A DNA stretch of 64,000 nt from Achromobacter sp. AONIH1 (GCF_002902905.1 NZ_CP026124.1:6262001-6326000), one strand, 5' to 3'; shown: positions 10,361 to 21,102, counted from the first letter of the stretch. Notes: generated from the letters alone by a model not told the origin. Translations and numbers: made by a program.

Positions 10361-10729
10361 ATGGAAATTGACCTACCCAAACCGCTGTACTGGACAGGAA
10401 GCGCCAAGAAGGATTTCAAGGCATTCCCGCTTGCCGTCCAAAGGAACATGGGCATGTGGCTCTACGTCGTGCAGCTGGGCCGCATGCCCTACGCCGCCAA
10501 CCCGTGGAAAGGGTTGGGGCCGGGCGTCCACGAACTGGTGGACGACCACCTCGGCAACACGTATCGCGCGGTCTACGTGGTGCGCCTGGGCGATGCCGTG
10601 CATGTGCTGCACGCGTTCCAGAAGAAGTCCAAAACGGGTATTGCCACGCCCAAGCCTGAAATCTCGCTGATCGAAAGGCGCCTGAAGCAGGTCCTGGCCT
10701 CGTATACATCCAACCGGAGCAAGCCATGA
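10361..10729 (+). CDS. RelE/HigB-like toxin (Gp49 family)
   Basis: Probable type II toxin, a ribosome-dependent mRNA interferase of the HigB/phage Gp49 family. It has 122 residues: LYWTGSAKKDFKAFP at the N-terminus, a central Trp/Gly patch (NPWKGLGPGVHELV), the strand TYRAVYVVRLGDAVHVLHAF, and KKSKTGIATPKPEISLIERR, the characteristic end of this family. A TTG lies one codon earlier (10358), but ATG at 10361 is the better start. The toxin precedes its antitoxin and overlaps it by four bases, the HigBA order. Confidence 0.88.
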   Translation: MEIDLPKPLYWTGSAKKDFKAFPLAVQRNMGMWLYVVQLGRMPYAANPWKGLGPGVHELVDDHLGNTYRAVYVVRLGDAVHVLHAFQKKSKTGIATPKPEISLIERRLKQVLASYTSNRSKP

Positions 10730-11037
10730 CATCCCACACCGGCACCGCCAACGTCCTGTACGACCTGGGATTCGAAGACGCGGCCGACCTCACCGCCAAG
10801 GTCCAGCTGGCGGTCAAGATCAACGACCTGATAGACCGGCGCGGCCTGACCCAGGTGGAAACGTCCGCCTTGACCGGCATGTCCCAGCCCAAGGTCTCGC
10901 AGATCCGCCGCTACAAGCTGCTGAACATCTCGCTGGAACGGCTCATGCTGGCCCTGGTTTCCCTGGACCAGCGCGTGGAGATCCGGGTCCGCCGCGCGCG
11001 CCGCTCCGACCCTGCCGGAATCAGCGTCGTCGCCTGA
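10726..11037 (+). CDS. HigA-like XRE antitoxin
   Basis: Cognate antitoxin, 103 residues, with a helix-turn-helix at about 32-80 (LIDRRGLTQVETSALTGMSQ, then PKVSQIRRYKLLNISLERL) and the terminal strand ALVSLDQRVEIRVRR. The pattern K..LA.KIN..I...GLTQ..... is shared by Gp49-linked antitoxins. It should neutralise the toxin and repress the promoter. The ATG overlaps the toxin stop (ATGA), giving translational coupling. Confidence 0.88.
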   Translation: MTSHTGTANVLYDLGFEDAADLTAKVQLAVKINDLIDRRGLTQVETSALTGMSQPKVSQIRRYKLLNISLERLMLALVSLDQRVEIRVRRARRSDPAGISVVA

Positions 11038-11122
11038 CGGGCGCGTGCGCCGCCACTGTACCGCCACGCGCCGCTCCGCTGTACCGGGCCGAACCCGGCC
11101 GGCATTCGCTACCATAGCCCCC

Positions 11123-11800
11123 ATGAAACTCGTCATCGATCACATCGTCGTCGCCGCCCCGGACCTGGACAGCGGCGCCCGCCATGTCGCCAGGCTGCTG
11201 GGCGTGGAGCCCGCGCGCGGCGGCGCGCATCCCCGCATGGGCACGCACAACCGCGTGCTGGGCATGGCGGGCGGCATGTACCTGGAAGTCATCGCCATCG
11301 ATCCCGACGCCGCCGCGCCGGAACGGCCGCGCTGGTTCGGCCTGGACGAGCCGGCCATGCGCGAACGGCTGCGCGGCGGCCCGTTCCTGGCGCACTGGGC
11401 GGCGCGCGTCGCGCTGCCGGACGACCTGAGTGCGTGGCAGGCGCGTCACCCCGAGCGCATCGCGCCCGCCATTCCCATGACCCGCGGCGAACTGCGCTGG
11501 CGCCTCACCGTGCCGGACGACGGCAGCCTGCCGGCCTGGCGCGAGGCGGGCCAGAGCGCCGGCGACGGCCTGCTGCCGACGCTGATCCAATGGGACGTGC
11601 CGGCCCATCCCGGCATCAGCCTGCCGGACAGCGGCCTGACGCTGCTGCGCCTGAGCGGCAGCCATCCGCGCGCGGCGCTGCTGCGCCAGGGACTGGACTG
11701 GCTGGGCGCGGACGGCCTGATCGACATCGAACAGGCCGACGGCCCGCCGCGCCTGAGCGCGAGCGTCGCCACCGCCAGCGGCGCAAGAACGCTGGCCTGA
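11123..11800 (+). CDS. VOC-family (glyoxalase-like domain) protein
   Basis: 225-residue protein starting at the ATG at 11123 (MKLVIDHIVVAAPDLDSGAR), a vicinal oxygen chelate start of the glyoxalase-like domain family. HPRMGTHNRVLGM and GMYLEVIAIDPDAA are typical of the longer 'glyoxalase-like domain' group, whose members are mostly uncharacterised. The metal-binding residues cannot be placed with confidence. It is followed 60 bp later by alaX on the same strand and may share its transcript; a functional link is not evident. Confidence 0.8.
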   Translation: MKLVIDHIVVAAPDLDSGARHVARLLGVEPARGGAHPRMGTHNRVLGMAGGMYLEVIAIDPDAAAPERPRWFGLDEPAMRERLRGGPFLAHWAARVALPDDLSAWQARHPERIAPAIPMTRGELRWRLTVPDDGSLPAWREAGQSAGDGLLPTLIQWDVPAHPGISLPDSGLTLLRLSGSHPRAALLRQGLDWLGADGLIDIEQADGPPRLSASVATASGARTLA

Positions 11801-11860
11801 GGCGGCCCCGCAGGGCTGCCCGCCGGCCGACCCGAACCCATCACAAACCGAGGAGACCCC

Positions 11861-12568
11861 ATGACACATACCCGCAAGCGGTTCGACGAAGACCCTTATC
11901 TGGCCCGCTGCGAAGCCACCGTGATCGCCGTCCATCCGGAAGGCATCGAGCTGGACGAGACGGTCTGCTATGCGCGCAGCGGCGGACAGGCCGGCGACAC
12001 CGGCCTGGTGACGCTATCTGACGGCCGCAAGCTGGCCTTGACGGACACCATCTACGCCGACGACCGCCGGCGCATCCTGCACGTACGGGAAGAAGGCGCC
12101 ACGCCACGGGTCGGCGATCGCATCGCCGTGGAACTGGACTGGCCGCGCCGGCATCGCCTGATGCGCCTGCACACCTGTCTGCACCTGCTGGGCGCGCTGG
12201 TGCCGGCGCCCGTGACCGGCTGCAGCATTTCCCCCGATTCGGCGCGCATCGACTTCGACCTGCCCGAATCCACGCTCGACAAGGACGATCTGACCGCCCG
12301 CCTGAATGCGCTGATCGAGGCCGGCACGCCCGTCACCGTCAACAGCATCTCGCCCGAGGAGCTGGCGGCGCAGCCCGACCTGGTGCGCACCATCGGCGCG
12401 GCGCCGCCGGCCGCCGAGCGGATCCGCATCATCGAGATCCCGGGCGTGGACCGCCAGCCCTGTGGCGGCACCCATGTCGCCAACACCAGCGAGATCGGCC
12501 CGGTGGCGGTGGTCAAGATCGAAAAGAAGAGCCGCAGCAACCGGCGCGTGGCGATCCAGTTCCGCTGA
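11861..12568 (+). CDS. free-standing alanyl-tRNA editing protein AlaX
   Basis: Hydrolyses Ser or Gly mischarged on tRNA-Ala in trans. The 235 residues form an AlaX-M type protein: a short N-terminal barrel with ETVCYARSGGQAGDTG (compare the AlaRS editing domain FYAEGGGQ..D.G), then the zinc site made by H104-x3-H108 (RLHTCLHLL) and C201-x3-H205 (CGGTHVANTSEIG). All four zinc ligands are present, so the enzyme should be active. Preceded by an AGGAGA ribosome site. Confidence 0.93.
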   Translation: MTHTRKRFDEDPYLARCEATVIAVHPEGIELDETVCYARSGGQAGDTGLVTLSDGRKLALTDTIYADDRRRILHVREEGATPRVGDRIAVELDWPRRHRLMRLHTCLHLLGALVPAPVTGCSISPDSARIDFDLPESTLDKDDLTARLNALIEAGTPVTVNSISPEELAAQPDLVRTIGAAPPAAERIRIIEIPGVDRQPCGGTHVANTSEIGPVAVVKIEKKSRSNRRVAIQFR

Positions 12569-12628
12569 CGCGCCCGCCCGTGGCGGCTGCGCTCATCCAG
12601 CGCGCGGCCGCGCGCTGGCCCTGACGTC

Positions 12629-13390
12629 TCAGCCGCGCCGCCACCACCGCCACGGCATGCGCAGCGGCCACTGGTACTTGCTGCCCAGCACGCGCGGCGC
12701 CAACCCGTGCGCCACGGCGAAGGCGATGCCGGCGGCGGTCATCACATCGGACAGGTAGTGGTCCAGGTTGACCAGGCGGCTGACGGCGACCAGCGCGGCC
12801 AGCGACAGGAACGCCCAGCGCCAGCGCGGCGCCAGGATGCCCAGCACCACGGCCACGGAAAACGCCGCATAGGTGTGGCTGGACGGAAAGGAATTGAACA
12901 GCTGCGCGCGCGAGAAGGTCTCGCCCATGCCGTAGATGCCCTGCTCGAAATACAGCTCGGGCCGGGCGCGCGCCACCCCGCGCTTCAACACCAGCACCAC
13001 CAGGCCGCCCACGGCCATGGTGGACAGCAGCAGCAGGCTGCCGCGCGTCATGCTCTCGTAGCGCATGCGCAGCGGATGGGGCCAGCCGCGAGCGGCGCCC
13101 AGCAGACCGACGATATAGAACGCCAGGCCGACGACGATGTACTTGCCGCTGTCGCCCAGGTAGCCGATCCAGGCGAACGAGGTGTCAACATCCGCGCTCA
13201 CATGGCCGCGCAACCAGACGGCCAGCGGCAGATCGAGCCACAACGCGCTGACGCCCGCCAGCAGGGCCAGGACCGCCCCCGCCGCCAGCCAGCGGAGCGA
13301 CGAAAACGGGCTGCGCATCGAGTCGTATGCCGATCCCCGCCCGGTGGCGGCGGGAACGGCGGCGGGCGTCGGTAGCGGATTGGAAGTCAT
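12629..13390 (-). CDS. PAP2-family membrane phosphatase
   Basis: Integral-membrane phosphatidic acid phosphatase type 2 / lipid phosphatase homologue, 253 residues. All three active-site motifs are visible: K136-x6-R143-P144 (KRGVARARP), PSSH at 169-172 in place of the usual PSGH, and S204-R205-x5-H211-x3-D215 (SRLVNLDHYLSD). Several membrane helices surround them. The substrate could be undecaprenyl pyrophosphate, phosphatidylglycerophosphate or a related lipid. It faces away from miaB across a 166-bp gap. Confidence 0.9.
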   Translation of the reverse strand: MTSNPLPTPAAVPAATGRGSAYDSMRSPFSSLRWLAAGAVLALLAGVSALWLDLPLAVWLRGHVSADVDTSFAWIGYLGDSGKYIVVGLAFYIVGLLGAARGWPHPLRMRYESMTRGSLLLLSTMAVGGLVVLVLKRGVARARPELYFEQGIYGMGETFSRAQLFNSFPSSHTYAAFSVAVVLGILAPRWRWAFLSLAALVAVSRLVNLDHYLSDVMTAAGIAFAVAHGLAPRVLGSKYQWPLRMPWRWWRRG

Positions 13391-13556
13391 GCGCGCCCTG
13401 CTGAAACGAGAAACATTATTGGGATGGCCGTTTTTGGAGAGCGACTATCGTAACGGCGGCGGGCGGCGACTCCAAGAAGCAATTGGGCGCAAGAGGTAAA
13501 ATTCCCGGTTTCTCCCACAGCAGCCCCCGGGATCTACACCCGTCACGGCGACCATC

Positions 13557-14989
13557 ATGCAAGAAACCACCCTCAAGCGCGCGGACGCCGCGCACGACGG
13601 CGCCAATGTCGCCCTCCCGCCCGCCCCCGCTATCGGCGCTCCCCGCAAGCTCTATATCCGCACCTTCGGCTGCCAGATGAACGAGTACGACTCGGACAAG
13701 ATGGCCGATGTGCTGCGCGGCGACCAGGAACTGGAACTGACTGAGAACCCGGAAGAAGCCGACGTCATCCTGTTCAACACCTGTTCGGTGCGCGAGAAGG
13801 CCCAGGAAAAGGTCTTTTCCGACCTGGGCCGGGTGCAGCACCTGAAGAAGCTCAACCCCAATCTGGTGATCGGCGTGGGCGGCTGCGTGGCCAGCCAGGA
13901 AGGCGAGGCCATCGTCAAGCGTGCGCCCTATGTCGACGTGGTGTTCGGCCCGCAGACGCTGCACCGCCTGCCCGACCTGATCGAGCGCCGCCGCGCCGAG
14001 GGCCGCTCGCAGGTGGACATCAGCTTCCCCGAAATCGAGAAATTCGACGCCATGCCGCCGCCGCGCGTGGACGGCGCCACCGCCTTTGTCTCCATCATGG
14101 AAGGCTGTAGCAAGTATTGCAGTTTCTGCGTGGTGCCCTACACGCGCGGCGAGGAAGTCTCGCGCCCGTTCGACGACGTGCTGATGGAAGTGGCCGACCT
14201 GGCCGACCAGGGCGTCAAGGAAGTGACGCTGCTGGGCCAGAACGTCAACGCCTACCGGGGCGCCATGGGCGACAGCGGCGAGATCGCCGACTTCGCCATG
14301 TTGCTGGAGTACGTGCACGAGATTCCCGGCATCGAGCGCATCCGCTACACCACCTCGCACCCCAAGGAAATGACCCAGCGCATGATGGACGCCTACGCGC
14401 GCCTGCCCAAGCTGGTGTCCTTCCTGCACCTGCCGGTGCAGGCCGGCAGCGACCGCGTGCTGGCCGCCATGAAGCGCGGCTACACCACGCTGGAGTTCAA
14501 GTCCGTGGTGCGCCGCCTGCGCGCCGCCCGGCCGAACCTGACGCTGTCGTCCGACTTCATCGTCGGCTTCCCCGGCGAGACCGAGGAAGACTTCGAAAAG
14601 ACCATGAAGCTGATCGAGGACGTGGGCTTCGACACGTCCTTCTCCTTCGTCTACTCGCGCCGTCCCGGCACGCCGGCGGCCGACCTGAGCGACGACACGC
14701 CGCAGGACGTCAAGCTGCGCCGGCTGCAGCGCCTGCAGGCGCTGATCAACGAGCAGGCCGCCGCCATCGCCCGCGGCATGATCGGCACGCGCCAGCGCCT
14801 GCTGGTGGAAGGCCCGTCGCGGCGCGATCCCAACGAGCTCATGGGCCGCACCGAGAACAACCGCATCGTCAACTTCGCCGCACCCGCGCGGCTCATCGGC
14901 CAGATGGTCGACGTCATCATCACCGACGCGCACACCAATTCGCTGCGCGCCCGGGTCGCCGACGTGGACCGCGACGCCCAAGGGACCGA

Positions 14990-14993
<4 letters not shown>
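13557..14993 (+). CDS. miaB: tRNA-2-methylthio-N6-isopentenyladenosine synthase MiaB
   Basis: Radical-SAM methylthiotransferase that adds a methylthio group to i6A37 of tRNA. The 478 residues begin with the MTTase domain holding cluster cysteines C39 ([14 protein letters not shown]), C76 (NTCSVREKA) and C110 (GGCVASQEG), then the radical-SAM site C184-x3-C188-x2-C191 (CSKYCSFC), and a C-terminal TRAM domain ([20 protein letters not shown]). The stop overlaps the start of phoH, beginning a run of tightly coupled genes. Confidence 0.97.
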
Positions 14994-16004
<1,011 letters not shown>

Positions 16005-16015
<11 letters not shown>

Positions 16016-16478
16016 CCTGTCCCTTTCCGTCCAGTACGCGGCCGACGAACCGCGCCTGCCGCGCTGGCGCCTGCGCCGCTGGGCCGAGCGCGCGCTGGCG
16101 GCGGCGGCCGAAGACGGCCTGGTCGACTTCAGCGCCGCCGAACTGAGCCTGCGCCTGGTCGGCGCGGCCGAGGGCAAGCGCCTGAACCGCGATTTCCGCG
16201 GCCGCGACTACGCCACCAACGTGCTGACCTTCGAATACGGGGTCGACCCGCTGGGCGTGGCCCGGGGCGATATCGTGATCTGCGTGCCGGTGCTGGCGCG
16301 CGAGGCGCGCGAGCAGCGCAAGGACTTCCTGCACCACGCCGCCCACCTGACCCTGCACGGCGTACTGCACGCGCTCGGCTACGACCACGTCAAGGCCCGC
16401 GACGCCAAGCGCATGGAAGCGCTGGAAACCACCACGCTGGCGGGCATGGGCATCATGGATCCCTATCAGGCGGACTGA
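16005..16478 (+). CDS. ybeY: endoribonuclease YbeY
   Basis: Metal-dependent RNase for 16S rRNA 3'-end maturation and 70S quality control. From the ATG at 16005 the protein has 157 residues; a GTG at 15993 would add four. The zinc motif H118-x3-H122-x5-H128 (HGVLHALGYDH) is intact, preceded by NVLTFEYG and GDIVICVPV, both typical. The start overlaps the end of phoH by 11 bases, showing translational coupling. Confidence 0.95.
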
Positions 16479-16670
16479 CGCCCGCCCCGCCCGCCGCCCG
16501 CGCCGGATCATCCTGGCCGGGCGTCTACGGGTCAACCCTGAAATATCGCTGCAAATAACCGCTGGCACGGCGCAGATGACGTGGATTCGCCCCATTTTGG
16601 GCCACGCGGTTACAAGTTGGCATCGACTTTCGGTTATGCTGGCCCTTCCCTAACTTGTCCATCCCGGACG

Positions 16671-17561
16671 ATGTCTGACCCTTATCCTGCTCCCGACGCG
16701 ACGCCTGCTCGCACCGCAAAACCCGCAACCAAATCCCTGATGGACCGCCTGCTTTCCCTCGTGCGCCGAGAGCCCGAGGACCGCGAAGGCATCAAGGCCG
16801 TCCTGGAAGCCGCCCACGAACGCGCCCTGCTGGACGCCGAGTCCTACCAGATGATCCGGGGCGCGCTGGCCGTGTCCGAAGGCATCGTGGCCGACATCAT
16901 GGTGCCGCGCTCGCGCATGGACCTGCTGGACGTCACCCAGCCCATCCCGTACCTGGTCGCCTCGGTCATCGAGACCGCCCACTCGCGCTTTCCCGTCTAC
17001 GAAGGCGACCGCGACAACATCATCGGCATCCTGCTGGCCAAGGACCTGCTGCGCTGCATGCTGGAACCCGGCATCGAGGTGCGCTCGCTGGTCCGCCCGG
17101 CGGTCTTCATTCCCGAATCCAAGCGCCTGAACGTGCTGCTGCGCGAATTCCGCGTCAGCCGCAACCACCAGGCCATCGTCATCGACGAGCACGGCGGCAT
17201 CTCCGGTCTGGTCACCATGGAAGACGTGCTGGAGCAGATCGTCGGCGACATCGAGGACGAATTCGACGAGACCGAGGAAGACTCCATCTTCCCCGAGGGC
17301 GAGAACCAGTGGCGCGTGCGCGCGGCCACCGAGATCTCGCACTTCAACGACGTGTTCGGCAGCAAGCTGCCCGACGACGAGTACGACAGCGTCGGCGGCT
17401 GGATGGGCGGCCGCCTGGGCCGCATCCCGCGCCGCGGCGATCACGCCGAAATCGACGGTCTGCGCATCGAGGTCGCCCGCGGCGACGCCCGCCGCGCCCT
17501 CTGGCTGCGTGTGCGACGCCTGGCCGGGCCCCATTCCGCCCCCAATCCCACCGAAGCATGA
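16671..17561 (+). CDS. corC: CorC/HlyC-family transporter-associated protein (YbeX)
   Basis: Cytoplasmic CBS-pair protein linked to magnesium/cobalt efflux and, in E. coli, ribosome metabolism. The chosen ATG at 16671 gives 296 residues (E. coli CorC 292). Two CBS motifs are visible ([16 protein letters not shown] near 75; [20 protein letters not shown] near 180), followed by the acidic [10 protein letters not shown] and the C-terminal CorC_HlyC domain ([20 protein letters not shown]). The 192-bp gap before it may contain a promoter (TTACAA/TATGCT with an over-long spacer). The stop overlaps the lnt start. Confidence 0.93.
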   Translation: MSDPYPAPDATPARTAKPATKSLMDRLLSLVRREPEDREGIKAVLEAAHERALLDAESYQMIRGALAVSEGIVADIMVPRSRMDLLDVTQPIPYLVASVIETAHSRFPVYEGDRDNIIGILLAKDLLRCMLEPGIEVRSLVRPAVFIPESKRLNVLLREFRVSRNHQAIVIDEHGGISGLVTMEDVLEQIVGDIEDEFDETEEDSIFPEGENQWRVRAATEISHFNDVFGSKLPDDEYDSVGGWMGGRLGRIPRRGDHAEIDGLRIEVARGDARRALWLRVRRLAGPHSAPNPTEA

Positions 17562-19180
17562 GCCCCACCCCGCGCGGCCGACTCCTGCGCGGCGCGGCCG
17601 GCCTGACACTGGCCGGCGCGGCGCACGCCCTGACATTCGCTCCCGGCCCGCTGCCCGACTGGGCCCTGGCCATCACCCAGGTGCTGGCGCTGGCCGTGGC
17701 CGCGCGCGTGACGCTGTATGCGCCGTCGGCGCGCCAATCCTGGGCGCGGGGCTGGCTGTTCAGCTTCGCCACCTACGCGCTGGGCCTGTACTGGATCTTC
17801 ATCAGCCTGCACCGCTACGGCGATCTGGCGGCGCCGCTGGCGGCGGCCGCCGTGCTGCTGCTGTCGGCCTTCCTGGCCATCTTCCCCGCCACGGCCTGCG
17901 CGCTGGCGCGCCGCTATGCGCCGCTGGAACCGGATTCGCCGCCCGCCCGCGCGTTGACGGGCGCGCTGACCTGGGCCGCCCTGTGGGCCGGCTTCGAATG
18001 GGTGCGCGCGGTGCTGCTCACCGGCTTTCCCTGGCTGAACATCGGCTATGCCCATGTCGATAGCCCGCTGGCCGGCTGGGCGCCGCTGCTGGGCGTGCAC
18101 GGCATGGCCTTCCTGGCGGCCTTCGCCGCGGCGGCGATCGCCACGCTGTGGCAGCCCTCGCGCAAGACCCCGCTGGACGGCCGGCGCGCGCTGGCCGCCG
18201 GCCTCGCGCTGGCGCTGGCCGCGACCGGCTGGCTGCTGGCCCGCATCGACTGGTCGCGCCCTTTCGGCGAGCCGCTGAACGTGCGCCTGATCCAGGGCAA
18301 CATCGAACAGTCGCAGAAATTCGATCCCGCGCTGCTGGACCAGAGCCTGCGCCGCCATCTGGAACTGGCCGCGCTGCCGCCCATGCCGGGCGAACCCGCG
18401 CCGCAGCTGACCATCCTGCCCGAAACCGTGATGCCGGTGTTCCAGAACCAGCTCGACCCGCGCGTCTGGGAAGCCTGGCGCGCCATCGCCGCGCGGCAGA
18501 ACAGCGTGATCGCCATGGGCTCGCCGCTGCTGGACGTAGTGGGTGGGCGCGAACGCTACACCAACAGCGTGATCGGCTTCGACGGCGCCACGCCGGTCGA
18601 GCATCTGCTCGCCGGCTCGACCGCCATGCGCTACGACAAGCGCCACCTGGTGCCCTGGGGTGAATACGTGCCGCCGGGTTTCCACTGGTTCGTCGACATG
18701 CTCGACATTCCGCTGGGCGATTTCGACCGTGGCGCGGAACGCCAGACGCCCTTCGCCGTGGGCGGCCAGCACGTGGCCTTCAATATCTGCTACGAAGACC
18801 TGTTCGGTCCGGACCTGCTGCCAGCGCTGCAACCGGGCCCGCAGGGCGAACCCGGCGCGACCATCCTGGTGAACGTCAGCAACCTGGGCTGGTTTGGCGA
18901 TTCCTGGGCGCTGCGCCAGCATCTGCAGATCGGCCGGCTGCGCACCATCGAGACGGCGCGCCCCATGCTGACCGCCACCAACACCGGCATCACCGCCGCG
19001 ATCGACGCCAAGGGCCATGTCGCCGCGCAACTGGCGCCGATGCAGCCGGGCGTGCTGCCCGTCAGCGTGCAGGGCATGACTGGCCTCACCCCCTACGCCC
19101 GCTTCGGCGACAAGCTCGCGCTGGCGTTGGTGGGCGTGGTGCTGATCGGCGCGCTGGGCGCGACGCGCAAGCGCGGCTGA
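17558..19180 (+). CDS. lnt: apolipoprotein N-acyltransferase
   Basis: Inner-membrane enzyme that adds the third acyl chain to lipoproteins. Start chosen at the ATG overlapping the corC stop, giving 540 residues (E. coli 512). Several membrane helices occupy the first 220 residues; the periplasmic nitrilase-like domain carries the catalytic triad E289 (LPETVMP), K361 ([14 protein letters not shown]) and C411 (NICYEDLFG). All three residues are intact. A long hairpin follows the stop, shared with the convergent aldo/keto reductase. Confidence 0.96.
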   Translation: MSPTPRGRLLRGAAGLTLAGAAHALTFAPGPLPDWALAITQVLALAVAARVTLYAPSARQSWARGWLFSFATYALGLYWIFISLHRYGDLAAPLAAAAVLLLSAFLAIFPATACALARRYAPLEPDSPPARALTGALTWAALWAGFEWVRAVLLTGFPWLNIGYAHVDSPLAGWAPLLGVHGMAFLAAFAAAAIATLWQPSRKTPLDGRRALAAGLALALAATGWLLARIDWSRPFGEPLNVRLIQGNIEQSQKFDPALLDQSLRRHLELAALPPMPGEPAPQLTILPETVMPVFQNQLDPRVWEAWRAIAARQNSVIAMGSPLLDVVGGRERYTNSVIGFDGATPVEHLLAGSTAMRYDKRHLVPWGEYVPPGFHWFVDMLDIPLGDFDRGAERQTPFAVGGQHVAFNICYEDLFGPDLLPALQPGPQGEPGATILVNVSNLGWFGDSWALRQHLQIGRLRTIETARPMLTATNTGITAAIDAKGHVAAQLAPMQPGVLPVSVQGMTGLTPYARFGDKLALALVGVVLIGALGATRKRG

Positions 19181-19225
19181 AGCCGCGCCTGGTCGCCGTT
19201 CCGCATTCGTCGCCGCAAAAGCCTG

Positions 19226-19252
19226 CCCGGATCCTACATCGCAGGATCCGGG
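19226..19252. terminator. bidirectional-looking hairpin between lnt and aldo/keto reductase
   Basis: A perfect 10-bp stem, CCCGGATCCT / AGGATCCGGG, with a 7-base loop, followed by a weak T-rich run (ATCTTT). It lies in the 94-bp gap between two convergent genes, so it probably ends lnt transcription and perhaps the opposing one too. The T tract is short, so termination strength is uncertain. Confidence 0.65.
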
Positions 19253-19274
19253 ATCTTTCCAGCCTCGACCAATC

Positions 19275-20330
19275 CTAGCTGAACAGATCCTCGGGCAAGG
19301 CCGACTGGTCGCCCGACGGACGCGACGGCCCCTGGCCAGCGCCCGTCCGCTCGATCGCATCGGCGATGCGCGCCATATCCTCATCATCCAGCTCGAGTTC
19401 GGCAGCGCCCAGCAAGGCGTCCACCTGCGCCGCGTTGCGCGCGCCGACGATCGCGCCGGTCACGCCCTGCCAAGCCAGGGTCCAGGCCACCGCGGCGGCG
19501 GCGACCGTCGCCCCGTGACGCTCGGCGACCGGCCGGAAAGCCTGCGCCAATGCCAGATTGCGTTGCAACGCTGGCGCCCGGAACTCGGCATGGCGCGAAC
19601 GCCAGTCATCGGCGGGCAAACTGGCCGCGCGCGCCTCGCTGAATCCGCCGCTCAACAGGCCCGACTGCATCGGGCTGTAGACGATGACGCCGGTGCCGTG
19701 CGCCTCGCACCAGGGAATCAGATCGGCGGCCGCGCTGCGCTGGATCGCGGAAAACGGCGGCTGCAGGCTGTCCACATGCCCCAGCGCCTCCGCGTCCTGC
19801 AACTGGGCCAGGTTATGGTTCGACAGCCCCACCGCGCCGACCTTGCCCTCGCGCTTGAGCGCCAGCAGCGTTTCCCAGTAGCCGTCCAGCGATGTGCCGT
19901 CGCCCGCCGGCCAGTGCATTTGATAGAGGTCGATCCGCTCCACGCCCAGACGGCGCAGCGAATCCTCGACCTCGCGCCGGATGCTTGCCGGCGCGCCGGT
20001 GCGCCGTGGCGTGGCCTGCGGCTGTGCGTCGGACCAGGTCAGGCCGCACTTGGTGAACACGTAGGGGCGCTCGGACGGCGCCATCTGCGCCAGCGCGCGG
20101 CGCACGATCTCTTCGGAATGGCCCAGGCCGTAGACCGCCGCGGTATCGATCCAGTTGATGCCCCGGTCCACCGCCAGCCGGATCGCGCAGATGGAATCGG
20201 CATCGTCCTGCGGCCCCCAGCCCACCGCCCAGCCATTGCCGCCCATGGCCCAGGCGCCCAGCCCGATGCGCGTGATCGACATGCCCGAGCGTCCCAGGGG
20301 ACGGGTAGGAAAGGATGTGCTTGTGCCCAT
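19275..20330 (-). CDS. aldo/keto reductase
   Basis: NADPH-dependent carbonyl reductase of the AKR superfamily. The ATG at 20328-20330 has a CAGGAG ribosome site; the open frame extends further upstream but lacks similarity there. From this start it has 351 residues. The catalytic tetrad is D62 and Y67 (WIDTAAVYGLGHSE), K94 (FTKCGL) and H139 (DLYQMHW). The C-terminal TGAIVGARNAAQVDALLGAA binds the cofactor in this family. Similar to YajO/Tas-like reductases; physiological substrate unknown. Confidence 0.9.
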   Translation of the reverse strand: MGTSTSFPTRPLGRSGMSITRIGLGAWAMGGNGWAVGWGPQDDADSICAIRLAVDRGINWIDTAAVYGLGHSEEIVRRALAQMAPSERPYVFTKCGLTWSDAQPQATPRRTGAPASIRREVEDSLRRLGVERIDLYQMHWPAGDGTSLDGYWETLLALKREGKVGAVGLSNHNLAQLQDAEALGHVDSLQPPFSAIQRSAAADLIPWCEAHGTGVIVYSPMQSGLLSGGFSEARAASLPADDWRSRHAEFRAPALQRNLALAQAFRPVAERHGATVAAAAVAWTLAWQGVTGAIVGARNAAQVDALLGAAELELDDEDMARIADAIERTGAGQGPSRPSGDQSALPEDLFS

Positions 20331-20487
20331 GCGTGAAATGCTCCTGCGCCGGCGCGATCGCGCCGCATTTGCTGAAAGGCCACGATAGCACTGCGCGCTT
20401 CGCCGGCGCGGCCGGATCGCATCGGCCTGTGCTTGAATGATGAACCGACAATGTGAATGAGCAGCAGGAGTGGCCAACGGAGCGTTT

Positions 20488-20523
20488 CACTAAAGGAGCG
20501 ATCAACACTAAAGGGGCGCTCAA
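20488..20523. repeat. two-copy 18-bp tandem repeat
   Basis: CACTAAAGGAGCGATCAA (20488-20505) is followed at once by a copy with two changes (20506-20523), and a shortened third copy ending GCGCTCAA (to 20538). It lies about 80 bp upstream of the tRNA promoter. Could be a protein-binding site or replication slippage; no function is evident. Confidence 0.6.
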
Positions 20524-20603
20524 CTACAGCGCGCTCAACTGCGGGCCACTCAGTCGTCACGGAAACCTTTCCGCAACTTTTTTCATTTTTGCGTCCAATC
20601 GAC

Positions 20604-20632
20604 TTGCACGCCCAAAATAGTTCGTGCATAAT
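20604..20632 (+). promoter_or_regulatory. candidate sigma70 promoter of the tRNA cluster
   Basis: TTGCAC (20604-20609) and CATAAT (20627-20632) are separated by 17 bp, a near-consensus -35/-10 pair in an AT-rich stretch. Transcription would start near 20640, leaving a 5' leader of about 120 bases before the first tRNA. Confidence 0.55.
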
Positions 20633-20761
20633 CTCGTTTCTTCGCCAACGGCACTAAACAAAACCGGCAACGAACCAGCAGGAACCACCTGAATCCAGCA
20701 AGAAATTTGCAAGATTCAAGTGAAGAAAGCTAGAACGTTGCAAGTATTGATTAGAAAAGAC

Positions 20762-20837
<76 letters not shown>

Positions 20838-20886
20838 GTCCAAAGCGAAGAATGCAGTAAAAAAGCAGTGCCTGATGCAAGTCCAC

Positions 20887-20962
20887 GTCCCCTTCGTCTA
20901 GAGGCCTAGGACATCACCCTTTCACGGTGAGTACAGGGGTTCGAATCCCCTAGGGGACGCCA
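20887..20962 (+). tRNA. tRNA-Glu (TTC), copy 1
   Basis: A 76-base tRNA with CCA. Acceptor GTCCCCT/AGGGGAC, anticodon stem TCACC/GGTGA and loop CTTTCAC, giving anticodon TTC (Glu). T arm contains GGGGTTCGAATCCCC. Lies 49 bp after tRNA-Ala. Confidence 0.97.
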
Positions 20963-21025
20963 GTTCTTCGGACTGTTCTTGCATCGTGCAGTTGAAGTGA
21001 TCATGTAGTTCGAGTACGCCGCTGC

Positions 21026-21102
21026 GGAGCGGTAGTTCAGTTGGTTAGAATACCGGCCTGTCACGCCGGGGGTCGCGGGTTCGAGCCCCGTCCGCTCCGC
21101 CA
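21026..21102 (+). tRNA. tRNA-Asp (GTC), copy 1
   Basis: A 77-base tRNA with CCA. Acceptor GGAGCGG/CCGCTCC; anticodon loop CTGTCAC in the stem CCGGC/GCCGG gives GTC (Asp). Lies 63 bp after tRNA-Glu and 28 bp before a terminator. Confidence 0.97.

Larger units (their letters stand above)
20331..20761. other. 431-bp gene-free region upstream of tRNA cluster
   Basis: Holds the start region of the aldo/keto reductase on the left, an 18-bp tandem repeat (20488-20523), an AT-rich stretch with a sigma70-like promoter (20604-20632) and a leader of about 120 bp before the first tRNA. No protein gene is supported. Confidence 0.6.

Noticed and set aside
16610-16640. corC promoter TTACAA/TATGCT
   Set aside because: The spacer is 19 bp and both boxes are weak; corC may also be read from the upstream operon.
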